In this document: positions 12,601 to 24,600 of the stretch, one piece after another | Layout of the letters: the number at the start of each line of letters is the position of its first letter | Position numbering within the stretch: position 1 is the first letter of the stretch | Assembly: GCA_917880885.1 (NCBI GenBank) | Contig: OU862907.1 | Location: forward strand, 67,637,072 to 67,701,071 | Source of the DNA: Limnephilus marmoratus | Lineage: Eukaryota; Arthropoda; Insecta; Trichoptera; Limnephilidae | DNA length: 64,000 bases | Direction: 5' to 3' | Notes under the pieces: model-generated | Databases searched by the model: none | What the model was told of the DNA's origin: nothing | Seen by the model: only the letters and a program-made list of their open reading frames with translations | Position numbers and translations under genes: made by a program

Positions 12601-15600
12601 CGTTTTATCGTTTTCCCACATGTGTCGATTATTTCTATCAATCCTGAATTAACCCAATAGCTGCCATTTACGCGGATCGGCGTACGAACGATCCGTGCCA
12701 CAACTGCCATTTACGCCGTATCACGTAAATCGCCAGTATGAATGTTTCGAGGAAGATATTTCTAAGTTCTAATGGTAGATGGGGCTAAATATCATTTTGT
12801 AAAATATTATGAATTGTTTCTTAGCGACATCTCTTGTAAAATATGTTAATTTAAATTGTTTATACTACGAAAAGCAGCATCCAAAAAAGGTCAACAGATT
12901 TCTTGGCGCAGTCGTTTGATTCTCCCGCCATCGCAGCGTCGTGTGTGTGGATGTCACGTGGTTCTTATTATGTTCTCTGTGGTGTGGTTCTAAAAGTTTT
13001 TTTGATATTCAGCGGAAATGTGGACTTTAGTTTTTATTCCCGAATTGAGAATTAAGTTTGTGTTTTTTTTTTTTATTTAGTTTGATATTTCAGTTCGTGT
13101 GTACTTTTATACAATCATTTTTGAAACTTTATTTTTAATATCCCTAAATATGTCAAGACGCGATCTCAGTGAAGAAGAGATAAGATATCAGTGAAGAAGA
13201 GATAAGAGGATTCGTCCTCGATATTGACTCTGAAATTGAGGAAAGTGATGGTGACAATCAAGATGAGCCAATGGAGAATGAAGTTACCCAAAGAACTTCG
13301 TCAGGAAATTGGACTGTGAATTCCGGAAATTTTAAACCAATCATCCATCATTTTTGTTATTTGTTTTTGGGGTGTTATGCCATGTTGCGCTACCTCCTCC
13401 TTTAGCCAATGTGTGACACATCTGCCCTGATGATGGACACTGTAACGCTGTCCGAAACGTTGGCTAAAGGAGGAGGTAGCGCAACACGGCATAACACCCC
13501 AAAACAAACACCAAAAATATTTTTGGCCGTGAAAATCTAAAATCATATCCAATCAACCATCAATTTAATGATTTTCCATCTGGAATAATCGCGACCCCAT
13601 TAATAAAATTCAAAATAATGTAGTGCTATGTCAAATATAAAAACAGTTGAAGTATCGTTGTCCAACACCATTGATATGATTATGTGATGACGTAAGTGTA
13701 TAATATATCAGCTTGTTTATTTGTGTTAGTGCGTCACCGCTATGGCCGGCTAGCGTAGCTATCTCAAAAGTAGATAACGGGACACATTTGAAGATAAATA
13801 TAGTATGAAGTATGTAGTATAGATATCAGTTATGAGTGTCTAATATAAACAAAGCCCTCAAGGGCAAGGACAATGCTATAAAGATCAATTTAAATGACAA
13901 GTTAAAAATCACTAAAATAGCTGGCGTACGGTAGTGAAACAATGTTTTTGTTTGGGCAGCTATTGGGTTAATTCATTTTTTATTTGACTAATGAATTATA
14001 AATATGATGATGAGAAATGTGAAATTTAAAAGACACCTATAACTTCGAAGAGGTCGAAGATTTTACGTACCTGGGCTCCATCATAACGCAGGACAACGAA
14101 GACCCAGTAGAAGTAAGAAAGCGCATCACAGCCGCTAACAACACATACTTTGCGTTGCTGCCAGTGTTCAAATCCCCAAACGTCCCCAAACAATTTTTAG
14201 AACAGTATAGGCCTTTGGATGTGAGGAATTCTGAGGAAAAGTACTTGGAAGAATCTTACTCAAGGAAGAGAATCTACCTCAAGGATCTCATTTAGGTCCA
14301 CTTTTATTTTTTAGTAGGCCCTGATGGAAGTCATTTCTCTCAGAGCCTGTGCCATATTTGAAGATGCTGTGTGGAATGTCTCTTTAAAGAAAGAAAGCAG
14401 TGCACTTTGGTCTTGAAGAGAACTATGTTGTAGGGGGGAGGAAATGTAGAAGCCGACAAATCATTCAACAGCCGAGCCGAGTAGAATGCCGAAGAAACTG
14501 TGCGCAAATGTTGTAATGTGATCAACGATAAAACACAGTGCCACCTTGCAAAATAATTGCTAACTGAACGGCTAACTTATGCGAACACCGCACAACAGTC
14601 GCAACCGCTCTCAACCGTATGGAGCCAGTGGGACTATAGTATCTCAAAATGAGATGTTATGGCTAAAGGGAAGGGGAAGAAGATGTTGAAGAGGACGGCG
14701 GTGAAGTACCTGGTTATTCAGATCTGGTCACCGAACAATGTGGCTAAAACCATTTTATATTGATACTGAGAGTATCTTCCACTTTTGAAAATCCAAGAAC
14801 TATTTTTAGTATTTTTAAATTTTTTCATGTGGCATCTCAAAAGAGTCCCTGTCCAAACACTGTAAATGAAGGGAAACTGTGTCGCCTCCCGATTGGGCAG
14901 CATGGTGAGGCGGGTTAAGGTTAAGGTAGGTCAACACAATAAAAAATTTAATCACCTTTTTCTTTCACAATTTGTCCCGTGAAATACATGCCTTGCCGTG
15001 AAACCCGCTCAGAAGTCTGTCTCCCGAGCCTCTGCTCAATTCCTGTGGACGGCAAGCGGTCGTATCGAATCAGCGAAAAGCGTTCAGGTGTCGGATCTCG
15101 ACTCCCCGAAGTATTTGTTCCCGTGTGATCGCTTACATTCCTGCTAGACTGATCGCTTGCGTTTCCAAAGCGCTCCCGCACGACCCTGTTGTTGTGATCC
15201 ATTACATTTCGACTGACGTGCGGCACAGTCAGCATTCTAGGCTCTGCGCTACGTCGACCGGACAAATGCAAATTTGGTTTTCTACGCTTTGACGAATCGT
15301 CGGTTGTTATGCTAATTTCATTGCACGAACGAGGATCGAAATCGTCATTTTTGCTGCGTGAAAACAACGAGTGTCCTTTTGCGCTTGCTTCGTTGTCTTT
15401 CGCTGCAATCTTAAAGAATGCCGACGGAGTGGAAGATCGTCTTTTCGGGAAAGCAGAAACGATCTTTAAAAGGTTTTCTTCGAAGAAGTTGTGGTGGATT
15501 TCGACTTGTTTGTCGGTGTTTTTCTCAGTTTCTGCCGGTGGTAAAATCACGAAGAGTTTGTTATGAGGGTCGGAAAACGATCGCTTTATCTTTTCCTTTT

Positions 15601-18600
15601 TTTCAGACAAATTTTTCTCGGCGAATTGAGTAATCTTCTCGCGTGTCACTTTTGGCTTCTTCTCCTTGAAGATTTTAGTTCTGAGTGAGCCAGTGCCGAA
15701 TGTGTTTTTCTTGAAGAAATCTAAACCGAAAAGTGAATCGCGTTTCTTTTCGAGAACGTATTCAGATTCGGGAGTGGCGGTACCTCTCACGGGTGTTTCC
15801 ACTATTTTGGGAATCGATGATTTCTTGACGCGGTACTCGATTTCATCATTTTCGGAATCAAAGAGCGACGCAATATTCTTATTGCGATATACGATCTCGT
15901 CATCGTTCTGTGTGTCTGTGTGTGATACAGCCTTATTGCGATATTCGATTTCATCATCGCGGCCAGTTCCCGATGTATTCTCATCGCGGAAAATTGATTC
16001 GTTAGCTTTACAGGGTGAATTTTTATGGGACGCGGCTTCAACATTCCTCATCATCTGCGGTGAATTTTTGTTAATGAACATCGCTCCATCGCTTTTACGA
16101 ACTCTCTGCGATAGAGTCACATCGTGGAAAGTCACTTCATCACCTCTCTGTCCCATTTGCAGTGAATTTTTAGCAATGAACATCGCCCCGTCGCTTTTAC
16201 GAACTCTTTGCGATTGGGCTGCATTATGAAACGTCACCTCATCACTTTTCTGTCTTAAGTGCGGCGAATTCTTGCCAATGAACATCACTCCATCGCTTTT
16301 CCGATATATCTGCGATATCTCTACATCGTGGAACGTCACTTCATCACTTCCCAGACTGTTGTAGACATTCTCCATCTCCCCAGATGATGACAGATCATCG
16401 CCGCTGATCTGATCTATGAGATCATTTTCCAAATCGGAATCACCGGAAAACTTTGACATGATGTGATTCCATCGCACGATGGCGTTATTTAGATTAAACT
16501 CGGACGCTGTGGAATCCTCGCAAAAATCCGATGCAGATATATCGCCCATATTGACGATGGTAGAAGCGTTATCGCTTAAATTCAAATCGCTACATTGTTC
16601 TTTAATCACCGTCAATAACTTTGCAACTAAACAATTGATTTTTTATTTTTCAAATTTTTTCAAAACAATTTTTTTTGTTATTTAAAATAACACAAATAAT
16701 TAAGGTTATCAAATAAAATATATGATTAAGCAGTGAATTTGTAATTTTTTAATATTAGCCACACAATGAGATGAATCCAAACCACATGATGGGGAAAAAC
16801 ATGAAAAAACCCACACAGCACAGTTAAGTATGTCATTATTTACAAAGCGTAGCAATAAGGGGGAATTTTTGAAAAACGGGAGGGAAAAAAAAGGAAAAAC
16901 AAAACAGATTAGTAAAAAAAACACAACAAAAATTAAAGAGATTATTTTTTTTTTCGTTATGGTAGCATAATTTGTCAGAGCGACGTTTTAACCTGTATCA
17001 TCATTAATTTCTTTTTAAACATTGTCGCTGCAAGAAATATCATAATTGTGGTGAAGTGAGGAACAATTTTGTTGCATGAAAAATGGTTGTTGCGAGAAAC
17101 AATGTTATACAAATGGAAAGGTTAACATATGTGATAAAATCACCTCGAGAGTGCTTGTTGTTGCTGTGAGAAACATTATTGTTGCAAGAAACAATGTCGC
17201 ATGAAACAATTTTTTCAGTGAGAAACATTACCGTTGTGACGAACAATATTGCAAGAAACAATTGTGCTCTGAGAAACATTACGGTTGTGAAAAACATTAC
17301 TGTTGTGAGAAATATTACTTTTGGGAAAAACATTTAGTTTTGAGAAACAGTTCCATGCCAACTCAGAATGAAACCAACTCGGAACCACCTCAGAAAGGTC
17401 ATTGGAAAGCTATGGAAAAATAATTTTAAAATAGCCGGTAACCCTAACCTAACTTAACCTATTTAACCAATTTTTTAATATTTTTTATCATCCTTCTAAA
17501 TGACCTTTCTGCGGTGGTTCTGAGTTGGTTTCATTCTGAGTTGGCTGGTCACCGTGAAAAACATTACTGTTGTGGGAAACATTACTGTTGCGAGAAACAC
17601 TGTTATTGTGGAAAACATTACTGTTGTGTGAATCATTATTGCTGTGAGAAACATTACTGTTGTGGGTAACATTGCTGTTGTGATAAACATTATTGTTGTG
17701 AAAAACATCACTGTTGTGAGAAACATTATTGCTGTGAGAAAAGTATTAGTCCCGCAAAAATGGTTTCGACGGTTACTTTCTAATGGAAATTCCTGGCATC
17801 ATGAAATTGGCGCAACTTGTGTCTTGAATTTCGAAGTTAACACAAATACTTTCACATCAGAAGCCGTGGAGCTTTGAAATATCCATTTAACAATAGGACA
17901 AGCACTAAAGTCACGGATTATTTACGAATAATGCCAAATTTGTTAAATGGGGATATTGTATTTTACAAACAATTTTTTAATTTTAGGAATGGATTGGAAT
18001 TTGCGTATTATTGTTATTTGCGTAAAATTAAGTGCAATGCATATGAATTAAATTATATCTTTTTCTGAGTGGTCAAACCCCATTCTGAAAACGCCTTCAA
18101 AGGGCGAAACATCTGTCATACAAAATTAAAAGTTTAAAAGGAATTTTGCTTCTTTGCATTTAGTGACTAAACCCGAACAGCCAGGAAATTTTATTAAAAT
18201 ATAATATTTACAATATAGAAAGATTTTTTAACCGGTCAGCTGCCGGGATATTTCGCGGAAATTGACGGAACTTCGCGAAAAAACACTAAAAAACCACCAC
18301 TTTGAATTTTGAATTGAATGTTTTGTTGATAAATTTTGAGCTCTTGTACCTATATTTTATTGACTGAAACACGTTCACAACACAATAAACTATCCACTAA
18401 AATCACATTACTTGCATTTATTACGTAAATTAATAGGTTTTACGACGTTTTAATCGCGATACAAATACATCGCGATAGTGATTAAAGACCGTTAATTTCG
18501 CGGTAAATCTGACAGCGCATTGTCATGGAAGAAATCGTTTTAAAAATAATCCAGTGTGGCAATTCGAGTGAAATCTTTAACACTACCTAGAGTAATGATG

Positions 18601-21600
18601 GCGCAAGCGATTTTGACACTGTTCTTCATACAAATTCGTACATATAAGGGTCAAAATCGCAGACCAAAAGTAATTATTTTCTGCGCCTGCGCATTAGGAC
18701 CCGCACGCCGGCGCGTCTCCGGCATTTGACCGGTTAATAAAATTTTGATTAAAAAATCTTTCTATATTGTAAATATTTTTTTCACAACTTTCTTTAAAAT
18801 AAACATGAAAAATTGTTAAATTTCATCATCAGGGATATCTTTTTTTTATATTAACCCCCCCACACAGGAAAATATTTTTCCTCAGGGCCTATGTCATATT
18901 TGGAGATGCTGTGTGAAGTGTATTTTTAAGTAAAGGAGGGAGAGGAAGTTCTGGGAAGGAAAATATAATATATGTAGATACATGCGACAATGTGGACGGC
19001 AAATTCTTTCATTGCGCGTTACAGCAATCTGTACCCGGCTTAACAATTATAAAAATTTAATGTCATTTATAATGTAAAGTACATCAGAGTGTTAAGATAT
19101 TTAAGTGACCTACTTTAGTCAGTGATTCCTGATATTATTTGAGGTAAAAAACGTGAATGAAATTTTTGTCTCCGGTGACTTTTTTTGTGTTTTTTTTTAT
19201 ATATGAATACCGCACAAGAGTCACCAACTGCTCTCGTCTGGAGTCAGAGAGACTATGGCATCCCCAATTGGGGTATGTTGTGAATAATAATAATAATTGG
19301 ATAATTTATAAAGCGCCGTTTTTGTGAAAAATCACCTCAAGGGCGCTGTACAATTGAAGCTGAAGGTAGTGGGGAGGGGAAGGAGGCGGGGAAGAGGAAG
19401 GTGGGGGAATTACCTATTTAGATCTGGTCACCAAAGAGGCTAAAGTCATTTCAAGCAAGTTTCAATTCTGAATGGTGATCTTACACCAGGGTGATTCTGA
19501 CAGTATCTTCCACTCTGAAACGTGCGGCAAATATACTATATATTATTTTTAATTAATTTATTGTGAAATACTACAAACTGATCAAATAGAATTTATTTGC
19601 ACCCGCCGGGTTCGAACCCGCGACCTTCGGATAGTGAGTCGAGAGTCCGAATCAGGAGACACTGGCTGAAGCACCTTTTGACCTCTCCAGCAGGACTCTC
19701 TCGGAAAATCGTCTTGCACCACAGTGGGAGTGATGGATTCATACGTCCGTCACTCCTGGACACACTGACTTCCTACACACCCCCCATACATTTTTCCTTC
19801 CCAGAACATCATCTTCTTTCTTTACCTAAAAAGACACTCCACACAACATCTACTGAGAGGAATTATTTTATTCAGGGCCTCCTGTGTGTAGCTAATTTCT
19901 TTTTATTAAAAGTAAGGACAGATTGACCATACTTCTGAACACTTCTATCGGTTTATTTTTTCAGTGCTTCTGAACTATCCAAGGATGATAAAATCTAATT
20001 TGTCGGCACGTCTGTTTTACCAGTATTCTAAAGCAATGGACGAGTGATATTTATGAGGGGATGTGAGTAGGGAGGGGTAATTTGTTACCTTGTTCGTTGA
20101 AATGTCGCTCCAGATCTTCAGGAGACCATTGCGTTTCGTGGTTTGCAGTGGTGTCTACCACCTTTGAGTCCCCCGTGCTACTTCTGGAAGAAAAACCAGA
20201 AAATAAATAAAATAAAATAAATAATTTAATTCAGCCCTTATGTGAAAAAATTGAGTAATCAAAAACAGAGTTATCGAAAAACAGAGTTGACGAAAAACAG
20301 AGTTATCGAAAAAACAGCATTATCAACATAACAGCGTTATCGAAAAACAACGTTATCGAAAAACAGCTTTACTGAAAAAAGGCTTTATCGGAAAAAAGTG
20401 TTATCGAAAAAAAAAGCGATATAGAAAAAACATTATAAAAAAAAAGCTTTTTGAAAAAAAAAACAATGTTATGGGAAAACAGCTTTATTGAAAAAAACCA
20501 CATTATCTAAAAAACAGCTTTATCGAAAAAACAGCTTTATCGAAAAAAACTGCATTATCAAAAAAAACAGCTACATAAAAAAAAACAACGTTGTCGAAAA
20601 AAAAACTTTTGTTGAAAAAAACAGCGTTATCGAGAAAACAGCTTTATCGAAAAAACAGAGTTATAGAAAAACAAATAAAACAGCGTTATCGAAAGAACAA
20701 CATTATCGAAAAAACAGCATTATCAAAAAAATGGCATTATCGAAAAAACAGCTTTATTGAAAAAAACAGCATTATCGAAAAAAAACATTCTTGAAAAAAC
20801 AGCATTATCAAAAAAATGGCATTATCGAAAAAACAGCTTTATTGAAAAAAACAGCATTATCGAAAAAAAACATTCTTGAAAAAACAGCGTTATCGAAAAA
20901 ACGGCATTATCGAAAAAAAACAGCATTATCGAAAAAAAACATTATTGAAAAACAGCGTTATTGAAAAAACGGCATTATCGAAAAAAAAACAGCGTTATCG
21001 AAAAAAACAGCATTACTGAAAAAACAGTGTTATCGAAAACACATTGTTATCGACAACACAGTTTTCGTTTTTGCGCAGATCCATTGAAATTACACACCAT
21101 AAAATAGTTATTGAGTTGTGCCATCCCATTTGCAATATTTAACTTCATTTTCTACCTGCCATTTTATATTTTTATAAAATTTATATTTAAAAAAAAAAAT
21201 TATGTATAGAAAGAGGAACTAGAGCAAAAAGACAAGCCTACGAACAAGCACGAAGAGATGCTAACCATTTAATTAAAAGAAAGAAGAGATTGTATTTTAA
21301 CAACATATTGTTGAAAATGGAACATGACTTTGCAAATAACAATCCACGTGAGGCATATAAAGGCGTCAATGTATTTAAAAAGGGCTTCAAACCCAACACA
21401 TCTCTGTGCAGAGATAGTAATGGAGACATAATAGGAGATAAGGAAAAGATCAAGACTAGGTGGAAAGAATATTTCCAACAACTCCTAAATCCCAATAACA
21501 ACCTGACAGTCGAACCAACTCTCATTCCGGACGAGCTAAATAGTGATGAAACAACGAGAGCACCATCAATGGCAGAAATAAGGGCTGCCCTAAAGAAACT

Positions 21601-24600
21601 GAAAAACAATAAAACTCCGGGAGGAGATAATATCCCTGCAGAGCTCTATAAATATGGAAACGAACAACTGAAGAACCTGCTACCCAATCTCATTGTGAAA
21701 ATATGGACCGCTGAAAGAGTACCAGAAGAATGGAAAACTAGCATAATATGCCCCATACATAAAAAGGGAGACAAATTGAAGTGTGAAAATCACAGAGGAA
21801 TATCGTTACTTTGTACAGCGTATAAAATTTTCACAATGATTTTGAAAGAAAGACTAGAATATTACTCAGAAAACTTACTAGGAGAATATCAGGCAGGGTT
21901 CAGGAGGGGGAGATCCACCACTGATCAACTCTTCACTACTCGACAAATCCTGACAAAATGCTGGGAATTCGATATAGATATATATCAACTATTTGTCGAC
22001 TTCAAACAGGCGTATGACAGTATAGATAGGGAGAAAATATATGAAATACTCCTCAATTTTGGAATACCGCACAAAATAGTCAAGCTTGTAAAAGCAACAA
22101 TGGTCGGATCACGGTGTCGAGTAAGGATAGGAGGTGAAACAACGAAGGATTTTAACGTTTCCCAGGGGCTGAAACAAGGTGATGGCTTAGCACCCACCCT
22201 TTTCAATATTGTACTGGAGCACGTCGTGAGGAAGACAATGATCAGTACCGACTCAAACATCTGCTACAGAAGCAATCAAATAGTTGGCTACGCAGATGAC
22301 CTTAACATTGTCGGAAGATCCCTACAGGCTGTAAGAGAAGTGTTTGACCCTTTGGAGACTGCGGCAAGAGAGGTGGGTTTGCAAATCAATGAAAATAAAA
22401 CAAAAATCATGATGCAAACCAGAACCCCTCACTGCAGAATAAAAGACAAAGTGAAATTCAAAGACAATTATAATTTCGAAGTGGTCGAAGAGTTTACCTA
22501 CCTGGGCTCCATCATAACGCAGGACAATGAAGACCCAGTAGAAGTAAGAAAGCGCATTACAGCCGCTAACAAAACTTACTTCGCGTTGCTGCCAGTGTTC
22601 AAATCCCGAAACGTCCATAGGAAAACCAAAATAACCTTATATAAAACAATTATCAGAACGGTCTTGGCCTATGGATGTGAGGCGGGAACACTGACAGCAA
22701 AGTCAGCGGAACGGCTGGACATCTTCGAAAGAAAGGTACTTCGAAGAATCTTAGGAGCGGTGCGAGAGGGAGAGGCATGGAGAATCCGCCACAATAATGA
22801 GCTCTATGATATTTACCAAGCTCCCAGACTCTCCACCCATTTAAGACTCCAAAGATTAAGATGGGCCGGACATGTGCACCGAATGCCAAGCACACGAGTA
22901 CCGAAGAAGGTTCTGACAGGACACCCGGGAGGTAAACGAAAGGCGGGCAGACCTAGACTGAGATGGGAGGATGATGTCAGGAAGGATGCAAGAGGATTAC
23001 TCCATGTTGCAGATTGGAAGACGACGGCCGAGGACAGAGGGCGGTGGAGGCTTATTTTGAAGGAGGCCAAGGCTCGAAATGGGCTGTAGCGCCATTAAAG
23101 AAGAAGAAGAAGATTTTATATTTTAATTAATAAACTAACATAATTAATAATATAAATAAACAATAGATTAACTGACCTCAGCAAGTTGTTGGAACACCGC
23201 AAAGCCAGCTCTAGTCCGTCTAGCCAGCACTTTCCAGCCGCCTGCGAGGGCGCCCTGAAGATGAGGTGTGCGGTCGGCAAAGGTTGAACCACAGCACCTG
23301 CAAATTAAAAACTATTCGTTAAAATTTATTTCACTGGAAACGTGAAGTAAATATTTTTTCAACGGCATGTAACAAGGAAATATATCATATTTTTGCAAAT
23401 TTACTTTGAATATCCAAATTAGAATGGCCGGACGCGGCGGTAATCGGCCGCGAAAATTTGATTTACGCAGAAATTATCAGTATTTTTACGAATTTTCTTT
23501 GAATATTTGAAATAGATTGGCCGGAAGCGTTAGATATTGGTGGAGAAATTTCGATTTAAGCGAAATATATTGTATATTTACAAATTTAATTTAAGTAACT
23601 GAATTCGCAGCTTATTTCCGAAGCATGCGGGTCGGAAATAGGCTGCGGGGTATTATATCACATTTTTATAAGTTTAACCTGTGTAAGGCCATCAAATTCC
23701 ACGAAAAATACGGAAATTTCCTAAAAAAACCAACATTTTGAATTTTGAATTGAATGTTTTGTGGATTAATTTTGAGATATCGTAAATTTTATTGACCGAA
23801 ACACATTCCTAGAACAATAAACTATGTACCAAAACAACATTACTTGCATTAATTAAGTAAATTAATAGGTTTTATAGACAGATAAAATTCGCACATACAA
23901 GGTGTCCGGAAACTCGTAGTACAAGCGGGAAACTGGAGACTCCACATCACATTTGGAGTCGATTTTGTGGTATAACTTTTTTTGATTTGAGCTTTCGTTT
24001 TCGAGTAAATCGGATCCGAAGTTGGATTTTATTTGGTTAAATTTGAAAAAATTGTTCACTAGGGGGTTGATTTCAGCTATGTAATGTCTTATAAAATGCA
24101 TCGAAGGGTAAACCGGGCTCAAAAGTTTTTTTAACCCTTTAGTTGCCGAAAAAATGGAACAATAGAAAAAAAATTATATTAAAATCGAAATGCTGAGATC
24201 GAAAAAAATAAGTTTTTTGGGTTCTCTACGTGATGTAGATTCACCAGTTTCCCGCTTGTACTACGAGTTTCCGGACACGTTGTATATGACATTTTCATGC
24301 CACAGGGGTCGTCCATTTATCACGTGAGGCTCGAAAGGGGGGGGGGGGTTTGGGAAAAATCACGAAATATCACCAGGGGGAGGGGGTAGAAGGAGATATC
24401 ACACATATTTATTTTTCATGATAAATTCTGAAAATGTCAAAATACTTTGTACTAAAAAATACATGTGATTTTGGGGGGGGGGGGTTAGTCTAAAACCTCA
24501 CCACATATCACCACGGGGAAGGGGGGGTTAAAAGGTTGCTAAAAAACATCACGTGATTAATGGACGACCCCACAGATAAAATCGTTTAAAAATATTCTGG

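Larger units (their letters stand above)
12653..13967 (+). mobile_element. Non-autonomous piggyBac element
   Basis: 13-bp inverted termini CCCAATAGCTGCC / GGCAGCTATTGGG lie inside TTAA target sites (12,649-12,652 and 13,968-13,971). It contains an N-terminal transposase-like fragment and a Penelope-derived foldback. 1,315 bp; cannot be autonomous. Confidence 0.85.

Noticed and set aside
15309..16229. Plus-strand frames up to 187 codons opposite the cassette exon
   Set aside because: Shadows of the minus-strand coding frame, which has the repeats and the splice-compatible borders.
17436..17465. TAACCTAACCTAA-like words suggesting telomeric (TTAGG)n repeats
   Set aside because: Only a few units, located in the core of a MITE and shared with its copy at 51,500.
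17040..17726. Met/Thr/Val/Phe-rich frames resembling membrane proteins
   Set aside because: Products of the GTGAGAAACATTACTGTT tandem repeat.
19601..19650. A tRNA gene
   Set aside because: Only a T-arm-like half is present and no acceptor stem can be closed; better explained as a SINE head.
20488..20794. Lys/Asn/Ser-rich plus-strand frames
   Set aside because: Translation of an A-rich tandem array.
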